64,000 nucleotides of DNA. It comes from DASPKT01 sp035626475 (GTDB lineage: Bacteria > Pseudomonadota > Alphaproteobacteria > Azospirillales > Azospirillaceae). Shown here piece by piece: positions 42,787 through 50,781 of this stretch. Location of the stretch: positions 1 to 64,000 of the forward strand of contig DASPNP010000022.1 in the NCBI GenBank assembly GCA_035626475.1, read 5' to 3'. Under the pieces are notes generated by a model. The model had not been told where the DNA came from. It made no database searches and saw only the letters and a list, made by a program, of their open reading frames with translations. Numbering within the stretch: the stretch's first letter is position 1; each line of letters opens with the position of its first letter. The translations under genes and the position numbers were made by a program.

Positions 42787-43569
42787 ATGGACAGCCTGCT
42801 CGCCGCCTCGCCCCTCCTGCTCGCCGCCGCCTTTGCCGCCGGGGCGCTGAACGCGCTCGCCGGCGGCGGCAGCTTTCTCACGCTGCCGGCGCTGGTCTGG
42901 GCCGGCGTGCCGCCCGTCGCCGCCAACGCCACCGGGACGGCGGCCCTGCTGCCCGGCTATGCCAGCGCCGCGTACGGCTACCGCAAGGAGCTGGCGCCAC
43001 TCGAGGGGGCCGGGCTGCCGCTGCTCTGCGCCGTGGCGATGGCCGGCGGGCTGCTGGGCGCGGGGCTGCTGCTGCTGACCCCGGACCGGCTGTTCCGCGC
43101 CGTGGTGCCCTGGCTGCTGCTGGGCGCCACGCTGCTGTTCGCCCTGGCGCCCCGGCTGCAGAAGCTGCGCGACGCCCGGCGGGCGGCGACCGGGACACAG
43201 GCCCCGGCGGCGCCGGCCCGGCGCGGGGCCCTGCTGGGCGGTCTGTTCCTGGTCTCGGCCTATGGCGGCTACTTCAACGGCGGCCTGGGCATCCTGCTGC
43301 TGGCTCATCTGGGCCTGTGCAGCCGGGCCGGGCTGAACACGCTGAACGGGCTGAAGAACCTGCTGTCGGCGGTGCTGACCGCCATCGCCGTGGCGGCCTA
43401 CGCGGCGGGCGGCGCCATCGAGTGGCCGCAGGCGCTGCTCATGGCGGGGGCGGCGGTCGCCGGCGGCTATGCCGGGGCGCGGGTGGGCCGGCGCATCCCG
43501 GCCCCGGTGCTGCGCGGCTTCATCGTCGCGGTGGGGCTGACCATGGCGGCCCTGTTCCAGTTCGGCTGA
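42787..43569 (+). CDS. TauE/SafE (TSUP) family permease
   Basis: A membrane protein of 260 residues with about eight segments in two repeats. Signature features are GALNALAGGGSFLTLPAL near residue 20 and the matching SAYGGYFNGGLGILLLA in the second half, followed by LNTLNGLKNLLSA. The family exports or takes up sulfite and organosulfonates. It is divergent from the HWE kinase and ends two bases before a small leftward gene. Not close to the sox cluster, so its anion is uncertain. Confidence 0.87.
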   Translation: MDSLLAASPLLLAAAFAAGALNALAGGGSFLTLPALVWAGVPPVAANATGTAALLPGYASAAYGYRKELAPLEGAGLPLLCAVAMAGGLLGAGLLLLTPDRLFRAVVPWLLLGATLLFALAPRLQKLRDARRAATGTQAPAAPARRGALLGGLFLVSAYGGYFNGGLGILLLAHLGLCSRAGLNTLNGLKNLLSAVLTAIAVAAYAAGGAIEWPQALLMAGAAVAGGYAGARVGRRIPAPVLRGFIVAVGLTMAALFQFG

Positions 43570-43571
43570 GC

Positions 43572-43772
43572 CTACCAGACCAGCGCCACCAGCGCGGCGA
43601 TCGCCGTCCACGGCACCAGGGCCGCCGCCGTCCAGGCCAGCAGCCTCACCGGACCGGATAAGGGCCGCAGCTCGGGCTCGGGAAAGGGGCCGTCGAGACC
43701 GACGGGCGGCGGCACCGGCGTGGCCGGAGCATTGGCGACGGCCGGCGGCCGGACGGGAAGCAGGAGGCTCAT
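43572..43772 (-). CDS. Small Pro-rich membrane protein
   Basis: A 66-residue frame: Pro-rich N-terminal part and one C-terminal hydrophobic segment (LLAWTAAALVPWTAIAALVALVW). No family recognised. The ATG follows a weak purine run (AGGATCAGGG), and the frame packs closely with the convergent permease. It may be a genuine small membrane protein, or an accident of G+C-rich sequence. Confidence 0.45.
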   Translation of the reverse strand: MSLLLPVRPPAVANAPATPVPPPVGLDGPFPEPELRPLSGPVRLLAWTAAALVPWTAIAALVALVW

Positions 43773-44123
43773 ACCCTGATCCTACCCGCGCGAAAGGGGT
43801 GGGCTGCCAGGGGAATTCCGGTCGGGTGGGGGCGTCCGACGCCTTAAGAGACTCTCTCCCGGGGCTACCCACACCGCATCGGGAGGATGGCAAGGCCTCA
43901 AAGGAGCAAATCCCCATTCGGGGTGTTGCCCTTCCATGATCAGAGAAACGAAAGCCCTATCGGGCAGGACAATCGAGCGTCGGAGTCGGCGGAGACGAGC
44001 CAGTCGTACCGCGACGCCACCCTGAGCCCCGTCCCTGAGAGTGCTCGTCGCCCAATCCATCCATGACCATCGACGGTCCCGCTCAGCCTTTCGCGCCGGG
44101 CCGCGCCGTCGGGAGCACGGCCA
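43773..44123. other. Gene-free gap before the pyruvyltransferase
   Basis: I see no gene or clear promoter consensus. A short hairpin CCCCATTCGGGG lies at 43911-43922. The gap is the likely promoter region of the pyruvyltransferase gene. Confidence 0.4.
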
Positions 44124-45380
44124 ATGGCAATCGAGATCCTGGGTACGAACTATGTGAACAAGGGCGCCGAACTGATGGCGAGGGCCATCGTGGCGCAGCT
44201 CGCCGCCCGCTATCCCGGCGTCCCCGTGGCGCAGGACTTCCGCGTCGGCTCGGCGCGGCAGCGGCGCGCGGCGGGGCTCATGCACCTGGCGACCACGACG
44301 TCGCAACGGGCGGCCCTGCTGGGCACCGTCGCCGGCGCCGCCGCCAGCCTGTTGACGGCCTCCACGCGCCGCCGCTTCCATCTGGTGCTGCCGTCCGAGG
44401 TGCGGCTGGTGCTGGACGCCTCGGGCTTCGCCTACAGCGACCAGTGGGGCCCGCGCTGGGCAGGCGCGGTGGCGCGGCGGCTGGAACTGGCCAAGGCGCG
44501 CGGCGCCCGGGTGGTCCTGCTGCCCCAGGCCTTCGGCCCCTTCACCGACCCGGCGCTGATCGCGCCGATGCGGCGCATCATGGACGCGGCCGACCTGGTC
44601 TTCGCCCGCGACAGCCGCTCGCGCGACCTGCTGGCGACGCTGGGCCGCTCCATGGCGCGGGTGCGGCTGGCGCCCGACTTCACCACCCTGGTCAAGGTGG
44701 ACGCCGCCGGCCCGGCCCCCGATGCCGCGGGCGGCGCGCTGATCGTCCCGAACTACCGGATGGTCGACAAGGGCGGCGACAAGGGCGAGGCCTATCTGCG
44801 CTTCCTGGAAGCCTGCGTCCGCGCCGTCGTGGCCGAGACGGGGATGCTGCCCGGCGTGCTGGTGCATGACGACCGCGACGACCGCAAGGTCGCCGAGTCC
44901 CTGATCCAGCGCACCGGCCACGCCCTGCGCATCCTCCACATCCCCGACCCGGAGCGGGCCAAGGCGGTGATCGGCGCCTCAGCGCTGGTGATCGGGTCGC
45001 GCTACCACGCGCTGGTGGCGGCCCTGTCCCAGGGGGTTCCCACGATCGGCGCCGGCTGGACCCACAAGTACCGCCAGCTCTTCACCGACTACGCCGTGGC
45101 GGACTGCATGCTGGACGTGGCGGCGCCGCCGGAGCAGGTGGAGGCGGTGGTGGCGTCGCTCTGCCATGCCGCGCCGGCCCGCCGGGTGCGCTCTGTCCTG
45201 CGCGTCACTGCGGAGCGGGAGCGCCGCCGCGCCGCCGAGATGTGGACCCAGGTCTGGGAGCTGGCCGACCCGCTGTTCCCCGGCCATGTCGAGGCGACGC
45301 AGGAGGTGGCGACCTGGCGTCCCAGCCCGGAGCTGCGCGCGAGCCTCAGCTGGGAGGCGCGCCCCGGCGTCGCCGAGTAG
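44124..45380 (+). CDS. Polysaccharide pyruvyl transferase family protein
   Basis: A 418-residue glycan-modifying enzyme of the CsaB/WcaK type, which adds pyruvate ketals to sugars. The start IEILGTNYVNKGAELMARAIV matches the family's GY-x-N-x-GDE region in variant form, LVLDASGFAYSDQWG and LPQAFGPFTDP follow, then FARDSRSRDLL and, in the C-terminal domain, ALVIGSRYHALVAALSQGVPTIG, the HxxxxAL motif. The last 20 residues are a Glu/Trp-rich tail. ATG 44124 opens the domain. Transcribed alone and ends at a strong terminator. Confidence 0.85.
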   Translation: MAIEILGTNYVNKGAELMARAIVAQLAARYPGVPVAQDFRVGSARQRRAAGLMHLATTTSQRAALLGTVAGAAASLLTASTRRRFHLVLPSEVRLVLDASGFAYSDQWGPRWAGAVARRLELAKARGARVVLLPQAFGPFTDPALIAPMRRIMDAADLVFARDSRSRDLLATLGRSMARVRLAPDFTTLVKVDAAGPAPDAAGGALIVPNYRMVDKGGDKGEAYLRFLEACVRAVVAETGMLPGVLVHDDRDDRKVAESLIQRTGHALRILHIPDPERAKAVIGASALVIGSRYHALVAALSQGVPTIGAGWTHKYRQLFTDYAVADCMLDVAAPPEQVEAVVASLCHAAPARRVRSVLRVTAERERRRAAEMWTQVWELADPLFPGHVEATQEVATWRPSPELRASLSWEARPGVAE

Positions 45381-45397
45381 GCCCGTCCCCAAAAGCC

Positions 45398-45431
45398 GAA
45401 GGGCCGGCCGGATCGCTCCGGCCGGCCCTTC
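45398..45431. terminator. Bidirectional terminator
   Basis: A perfect 14-bp stem, GAAGGGCCGGCCGG with CCGGCCGGCCCTTC, six-base loop, preceded by AAAAG and followed by CCATTTG. It serves the convergent pyruvyltransferase and RTX-protein genes. Confidence 0.85.
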
Positions 45432-45463
45432 CCATTTGCCCCCCCGGGAGGGAGGAGGGCGCC

Positions 45464-48214
45464 TCAGCCGGCGCCCAGCCCCACCAACGTCACCGCCGAC
45501 AGCACATCGCCCAGATCCTGGAAGCCCTGGCCGTCCCAGTAGATCGCCACCCCGTCGGCGCTGCGCTGCAGGATGACGTCGTCGCGGCCGTCGCCGTTGA
45601 CGTCGCCGGTGCCGCCGACCTTCCAGCCGTCCGGCAGGGTCAGGAAGTCGGCGAAGCCGTCGCCCTGCCGCTTCACGTCCCAGAAGATCAGCGTGCCGGT
45701 GGCGTCGTTGCGCAGCAGCAGATCGTCGGCGGCGTCGCCCACGAAGTTGCCGGCGGCGGCGACGCTCCAACCCTCGGCCGGGGTGAGCAGCCCTTGCGTC
45801 GCGGAGCCGCCGGTCCAGGCCGACAGCGCGCCCGTGGCGTCCTGGCGGAAGATCAGGTCCAGCGTGCCGTTGCCGTCGATGTCGCCCGACGAGACCACGC
45901 TCTGGCCCTGCTGGCCGGTGAGCAGGGTGGTGCGCGCGCCGGTCAGCGGATCGAGCGCCTGGATGCGGCCTTCGGCCTTGTTCTCCAGGATCACCCGGTC
46001 GGCGCCGCCCAGCTGCAGCGGGCCGCTGGCGACCGCCGCCGAGCCGGCGGGGTCGGGCAGGGCGGTGAAGCCCTGCGCGCCCTTCGAGGGGTTCCAGCCG
46101 ACGATCGCGTTGCCGGACTGCAGGAGATAATCCTCCCGCCCGTCGCCGTTGAAGTCGCCGTGCGACAGCACCTTCACCTGCTGCGGGTCGAACTGGCCGG
46201 TGAAGGTGAAGCCGTCCGAGCCGCGGTTGGCGTCCCAGCTCAGCATCATGCCGTTGGCGCTGCGCAGGATCAGCACGTCGGCGTCCTTGGGCGGCGCGCC
46301 GGGGTCGCCCAGCGACACGGCCTGGTCGCTGAAGCGCAGCGTCTCGACATTGCGCAGCGTCAGCGTGCCGGTGTTCATCGTGCCGATCGTCGGCGCGCTG
46401 ACCGGCGCCACCGTGACCGTGCCGTCGCTGTTGCTGGTGACGGTGAAGGCGGCGCGGTTGCCGCCGACCACCACCGTGTCGCGCCCGCCGCCGCCGTCGA
46501 TCGTGTCGCTGCCGGCCCGGGCGACGATCGTGTCGTCGCCTTCCCCGGCATTGACGATGTCGTTGCCGCGGCCGGCATTGATGACGTTGGCGCCGTCGTT
46601 GCCGGTGATGGTGTCGTTGCCGTCGCCGCCGTTGGCGTTCTGCACGATGCCGCCGAGCGCCACCGTCACCGGATTGCCGGCGATGGTGGAGGTGGCGCCG
46701 GGGCGCAGGTCGATGGTCACGGCGCCGCGCACCGCCGCCGCGTCCAGCGTGTCGATGCCGCCCGACGCCGTCAGCACCTGCCGCGCCGCGTCGGTGCCCA
46801 GCGTGGCGTAGCTGTCGGTGTAGATGTGCCGCTGGCCGCCGGACGGGGCGTCGCCGGTGATGTTCAGCGCCCAGTTCTCGAAGGTGCCGACCTCGCCGGT
46901 GCGGGCGTCGCGGACGATCAGGGTCCAGTCGCCCTGGCCCTGCTCGCCGCGGAAGGCGTTCAGGCTGGCAGTGAAGCGCAGCGAGTTGGCGCCGGCGAAG
47001 CCGGCATTGTCCAGCCGGTTGTACAGCGGGACGATCGTGCCCGAGGGCGAGACCAGGGTGACGACCAGGTCGCCGGCCCGGGCGTGCGGCAGGTTGATCG
47101 TCACCTCCGCCCGGTCGACCCGGATCGGCTGGCCGATGGTGACCTTGCTGGTGATGCCGGTCTGGCGCCCGTCGGGGACCTGCTGGTTGATGGCGACGGT
47201 GCCGCCCAGGTTCAGCTCGTTGGCGCTGGTGGAGACGTCGGTCCAGGTCTCGGCCAGCCGGATCGCCGCCTGGGCGTCCAGCACGCCGAAGCCGTAGTCG
47301 CGGCTGAACATCTGGCCGCCGCCGTTCCATCCCGTCGCCTTGTTGGTGAACCAGGTCGGGTTGGTGGTGTCGGTCGGCTTCGCCGCCGCCGCCATGATGT
47401 CCTGCACGTCGCGCCAGCCCAGGTCCGGGTTGGCCTCCAGCATCAGCGCGGCGACGCCGGCCACCATGGCCGAGGCGTTGTAGGGGCTGCCCGAGGGCAC
47501 CGAGACCAGCAGCGAGTAGCCGGGCGCCGAGTTCTCATTGTACACGCCCGCCGTCGTCACCGGCGCGGAGACGATGGTGTGCTTGTTGCTCATGTAGTTG
47601 TGGTAGTCGACGCTGTCATTGTCGCGCCGCAGCTCGCCACCGAAGGTCACCATGATGGTGCCCAGCCCGTCGCGGCCCTGCGCGGCGTTGACCGCGATCG
47701 CCTGCGCCGCCGGCTGGAAGTCGCGCAGCATGAAGTTGTCGCGGAAATAGGCGCCGGAATAGCTGAAGGCCAGCAGCGAGACGTCCACCTTGGTCTGCAT
47801 CTGCAGCAGCTCGGCCTCCATGGCCGGGGTGCGCACGACGGACTCCGGCGTCTCGCCGAAGCGCGGCGCCAGCTTGAAGCTGACCAGGGTCGATCGCGGG
47901 GCGGCGCCGACGCCGGCGATGCCGTCGTTGATGCCGGCGCCGACCGCCATGGCCATGTCCTCGCCCATATGGGTCAGGTAGCCGTTGCCGTCGGGCGTGT
48001 CGTCGATGGCGTTCCAGTCCAGCTCGGTGTCGACGCGCCCGCGGAAGGACGGGTTGCCGTAGGTGAAGCCGGTGGAGACGATGCCGATCTTGATGCCGTC
48101 GCCGGCGTAGTCTCGCCAGACCGGCAGCATGTCCAGCCCGGTCTTGGGCTGCAGCCACCATTGGCGGGGGAAGGTCGGGTCGTTGGGCACGAAGTCGGGG
48201 GCGAAGGTCATCAT
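45464..48214 (-). CDS. Secreted S8-like protein with degenerate active site, P domain, RTX repeats and VCBS repeats
   Basis: A 916-residue protein without a signal peptide, in the layout of a type-I-secreted protein. Residues 40-320 resemble kexin/subtilisin: GWRDVQDIM after YNASAMVAGVAALMLEANP matches the Ser region (Ser248). However, the Asp of the D-T/S-G motif is Ser47 (GIVSTGF), the HGT motif reads LTHMGED (His82), and the oxyanion Asn region is FGGE. Residues 340-455 are a P/Homo-B domain, 529-580 RTX calcium-binding nonapeptides (GGDGNDTITG), and 660-916 four VCBS/FG-GAP units (GDFNGDGREDYLL). Either start, 48214 or 48211, follows GAGGAG. No T1SS genes are adjacent. Probably a non-catalytic or unusual exoprotein. 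Confidence 0.85.
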   Translation of the reverse strand: MMTFAPDFVPNDPTFPRQWWLQPKTGLDMLPVWRDYAGDGIKIGIVSTGFTYGNPSFRGRVDTELDWNAIDDTPDGNGYLTHMGEDMAMAVGAGINDGIAGVGAAPRSTLVSFKLAPRFGETPESVVRTPAMEAELLQMQTKVDVSLLAFSYSGAYFRDNFMLRDFQPAAQAIAVNAAQGRDGLGTIMVTFGGELRRDNDSVDYHNYMSNKHTIVSAPVTTAGVYNENSAPGYSLLVSVPSGSPYNASAMVAGVAALMLEANPDLGWRDVQDIMAAAAKPTDTTNPTWFTNKATGWNGGGQMFSRDYGFGVLDAQAAIRLAETWTDVSTSANELNLGGTVAINQQVPDGRQTGITSKVTIGQPIRVDRAEVTINLPHARAGDLVVTLVSPSGTIVPLYNRLDNAGFAGANSLRFTASLNAFRGEQGQGDWTLIVRDARTGEVGTFENWALNITGDAPSGGQRHIYTDSYATLGTDAARQVLTASGGIDTLDAAAVRGAVTIDLRPGATSTIAGNPVTVALGGIVQNANGGDGNDTITGNDGANVINAGRGNDIVNAGEGDDTIVARAGSDTIDGGGGRDTVVVGGNRAAFTVTSNSDGTVTVAPVSAPTIGTMNTGTLTLRNVETLRFSDQAVSLGDPGAPPKDADVLILRSANGMMLSWDANRGSDGFTFTGQFDPQQVKVLSHGDFNGDGREDYLLQSGNAIVGWNPSKGAQGFTALPDPAGSAAVASGPLQLGGADRVILENKAEGRIQALDPLTGARTTLLTGQQGQSVVSSGDIDGNGTLDLIFRQDATGALSAWTGGSATQGLLTPAEGWSVAAAGNFVGDAADDLLLRNDATGTLIFWDVKRQGDGFADFLTLPDGWKVGGTGDVNGDGRDDVILQRSADGVAIYWDGQGFQDLGDVLSAVTLVGLGAG

Positions 48215-48548
48215 TCTCCTCGCGCGGGACAGGCGATGGGGGGCGGACGCATCCGTCCACCGCCGGAGAACGCGGGCCGGAGCCCATGGGCCGGGGCGCT
48301 ATCCGGAGGAACCGCCCCCTCCCTTCCCGGGCCGATTTGGGTGACGCCCACCCCTTTATCGCGGTCGGGGCGGCATGCCTGCCCGAGGGGGCGGGGCAAT
48401 CAATCCGGTAATACGCCTGAATAGACGGGCATATCCTCCAGGCACCGGCAAGCACCCGGGAACTAATACGTCGGCGTCGGGCGGGAAATCAGTTCGTCCT
48501 CATGGAACTGCCCCGTCAAGAAGCCGGTCCGTCCAAGTCAAGAAGACG
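48215..48548. other. Long divergent intergenic gap
   Basis: No gene seen. It separates the leftward RTX-protein gene from the rightward ATP-grasp-like gene. GTCAAGAAG occurs at 48514 and 48536. Promoters of both genes should lie here. Confidence 0.4.
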
Positions 48549-48576
48549 TTGTTGAGGCTGCGGCTTCCACTATAAG
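48549..48576 (+). promoter_or_regulatory. Candidate sigma-70-type promoter of the ATP-grasp-like gene
   Basis: TTGTTG (48549-48554) and TATAAG (48571-48576) are separated by 16 bases and lie 35 bases before the ATG. Match is good for -35 and -10 boxes; the assignment is by eye. Confidence 0.45.
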
Positions 48577-48610
48577 GCCGCGCCCCCTTGGTGAGACCGG
48601 GCTGCAAAGA

Positions 48611-49621
48611 ATGGCTGCTTCATCGAACATGCTCCTGACCCGCCCCATCGACGCCGCGGCACAGATGCTGTGGTTCCTGCCGGGCGTGGGCGAGGAGCGG
48701 GTCGGCTACGACCACGGCCTGCTGACCTGGCTGCGCGAGCGGCGCCACCGGCGGCTGAAGCGCCCGGTCCATATCTGCCTGGTGTCGCAGCCGGTCAGCC
48801 ACTTCGCCCGCGTCACCGCCTTCTGGCTGAACGAGCGCAGCAAGCTGTGCCGCGCGACGGTGAACGAGGGCATGGCCGAGGCGGACATCCTGTGGTTCTA
48901 CGCCCAGGACCCGCTGGGCGAGGACCGGCAGCGCCTGTTCTCGACGCTCGCCTCGATTCCCTGCCAGTGGCCGCGGCTGGTGATCAACTCGCCGGCGCGC
49001 TACGACGGCTACCACGGCTCGGACTTCTTCACGATGCTGTCGGCGGCGGGCGTGAACGTGCCGCGCTCCACCTTCACGGACGAGGACATCGGCCGCACCC
49101 AGGTGGTCTACAAGTTCCAGGGCCTGCAGGACTCGCCCAAGCGCATGGCGACCTACGAGGGGCACGTGCCGGGCTGGCGCGCCTTCGAGTTCGTCGACAG
49201 CCGCGACGAGACCGACCGTTTCGCCCGCTACCGGGCCTTCTATCTGTTGGGAATAGTTCGCCCCGCCGAAGTGTTCTTCGGCAAGGACTGGAACGTGTGC
49301 CTGCGGACCGCCGAGGAGATCCGGTACACCTTCACGCTGACCGAGCAGGAGAAGGAGCAGATCGGCCTGATCGCCAAGACGGCCGGCCTCGACTTCTTCG
49401 CGGTGGACTTCACCCGGCGCCGGCCGGACGGAGCCCCGGTCTTCGTGGACGTGAACGTCAATCCCGCCGTGGCCTCGTTCCCGCGCCGCAGCCGCGACAG
49501 GAGACATCTGGGCCAATGGCACACATTCGACACCTGCCGCCGCTTAGGCCTGCCGGAACCGCTGGGCCGGAGCATGTGGGAGCTGTTCGACGACGCCATC
49601 GCCACGGCGCTGCGGCCATAG
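48611..49621 (+). CDS. ATP-grasp-like protein of unknown function
   Basis: A 336-residue soluble protein. The N-terminal half is unfamiliar (VHICLVSQPVSHFARVTAFW, DILWFYAQDPLGED). The second half looks like an ATP-grasp fold: MLSAAGVNVPRSTF resembles the pre-ATP-grasp loop, TQVVYKFQGLQ the first ATP strand, and AGLDFFAVDFTRR with PVFVDVNVNPAVASF the C-terminal Mg/ATP motif of RimK-like ligases. It has the good upstream promoter and is followed two bases later by a zinc-ribbon gene. Substrate unknown; a carboxylate-amine ligase is the family expectation. The ATP-grasp assignment is by motif only. Confidence 0.65.
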   Translation: MAASSNMLLTRPIDAAAQMLWFLPGVGEERVGYDHGLLTWLRERRHRRLKRPVHICLVSQPVSHFARVTAFWLNERSKLCRATVNEGMAEADILWFYAQDPLGEDRQRLFSTLASIPCQWPRLVINSPARYDGYHGSDFFTMLSAAGVNVPRSTFTDEDIGRTQVVYKFQGLQDSPKRMATYEGHVPGWRAFEFVDSRDETDRFARYRAFYLLGIVRPAEVFFGKDWNVCLRTAEEIRYTFTLTEQEKEQIGLIAKTAGLDFFAVDFTRRRPDGAPVFVDVNVNPAVASFPRRSRDRRHLGQWHTFDTCRRLGLPEPLGRSMWELFDDAIATALRP

Positions 49622-49623
49622 CC

Positions 49624-49962
49624 ATGTCGAACGACGCGAACGAGGGGATGCGGCCCGCGGGTGGAGGGATGCCACCCGCGGGCGATCTGCGTGTGAACCC
49701 CGACCTGCTGCTGACCCAGATCCGCCAGCGCGTGGAGGCGCAGGGCCGGCAGCTGAGCTGCGCCGCCTGCGACGGCAAGGACCTGATCCCGCCGCGCAAC
49801 CTCACCGAGGGCATCGCGCTGATCTACGAGAATCCCGACGCCGACTGGTCCATGGCGGCGGGCTACCTGCCCGTCTTCCCGGTGACCTGCCGCTCCTGCG
49901 GCCATGTCATGCTGTTCGAGCGCCGCGCCATCGTCGGCGATACCGAGACGCCGCTGTTCTGA
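49624..49962 (+). CDS. Small zinc-ribbon protein paired with the ATP-grasp-like gene
   Basis: A 112-residue protein starting two bases after the ATP-grasp-like gene, so surely co-translated. Two cysteine pairs, SCAACDGKDL and TCRSCGHVMLFE, about 42 residues apart, form a zinc ribbon. The N-terminus is Gly/Pro-rich (MRPAGGGMPPAG) and the core carries VEAQGRQLSC. No named family recognised. A substrate-carrier or partner role for the ligase is inference from the gene order. Confidence 0.7.
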   Translation: MSNDANEGMRPAGGGMPPAGDLRVNPDLLLTQIRQRVEAQGRQLSCAACDGKDLIPPRNLTEGIALIYENPDADWSMAAGYLPVFPVTCRSCGHVMLFERRAIVGDTETPLF

Positions 49963-50127
49963 GCCTCCCCTCCGGGAGATCGCCCGCCGGATGGCAAGCC
50001 GCCCGATGGGATAAGCGGCTTCGGGACAGGCGCCGGAGGCGATCGTGATACGCCCCCTGTCCGGCGGTCCGCCGCGGCGCAGCATCCGTTCCCTTCCCGC
50101 GAATTCGCCAGCGAGGAGGGTTTCACG

Positions 50128-50604
50128 ATGCGCTTCCCGGTTCTTGCCCTTGCCGTGCCGCTGCTGGCGGCCGGCATCGCGCTGCCGGCGACGGCGGCCG
50201 ACACCGCGTCCGCCGCGACCCAGGCCGCCTACGGCAAGCAGAAGGTCATCTACCACATCAACGAGGAAGCCGGCTGGTCCGGCGGCAACTATCACGGCGC
50301 GCTGCAGAACATCCAGAACCACATCAACGCCGTGGGCGCCGACAACATGGAGATCCTGGTCGTCATGCACGGCCCGGGCGTCAACATGATGCAGGAGGCG
50401 CTGGACGACCCGCAGCTCCGCTCCGACATCGATCGGCTGCGCCAGCAGAACGTGAAGTTCGAACTCTGCCACAACACGCTGGTGGCCAAGAAGCTCGACC
50501 CCGCCAAGGACCTCTACAAGGTCTCGGCCGACGACATCGTGCCGAGCGGGGTGGCCGAGATCTCCCGCCGGCAGCAGCAGGGCTACACCTACATCAAGCC
50601 GTGA
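50128..50604 (+). CDS. Periplasmic DsrE-like protein
   Basis: A 158-residue exported protein: signal peptide (LALAVPLLAAGIALPATA), then a DsrE/DsrF-like fold (KVIYHINEEAGWSGGNYHGALQNIQNHI, EILVVMHGPGV) with the possible sulfur-carrying cysteine in KFELCHNTL and the C-terminal SGVAEISRRQQQGYTYIKP. Such proteins often stand next to sox genes. It precedes the sox cluster by 177 bases and may bind or transfer sulfur. GAGGAGGG precedes the ATG. Confidence 0.8.
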   Translation: MRFPVLALAVPLLAAGIALPATAADTASAATQAAYGKQKVIYHINEEAGWSGGNYHGALQNIQNHINAVGADNMEILVVMHGPGVNMMQEALDDPQLRSDIDRLRQQNVKFELCHNTLVAKKLDPAKDLYKVSADDIVPSGVAEISRRQQQGYTYIKP

Positions 50605-50781
50605 CGCGCCGGCGCTCCGGGTCGGCCGCCCGGACGCTTGGATAGTACCGCCAAAGGCCGCGGCGGCCCGGTCCGGCAGTATCCCGAAGTCCGGGCCGGG
50701 GACGGGGGCCGCCGCTGCTATAGGAAATGTTGGTCGATTGCTGAGGCGGCGCCACGGGGCGCGCCTTGACGGGGGATGCAG

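Noticed and set aside
45242..48424. A 1060-residue rightward frame over the RTX protein gene
   Set aside because: Antisense to a recognisable multi-domain protein and free of any recognisable domain.
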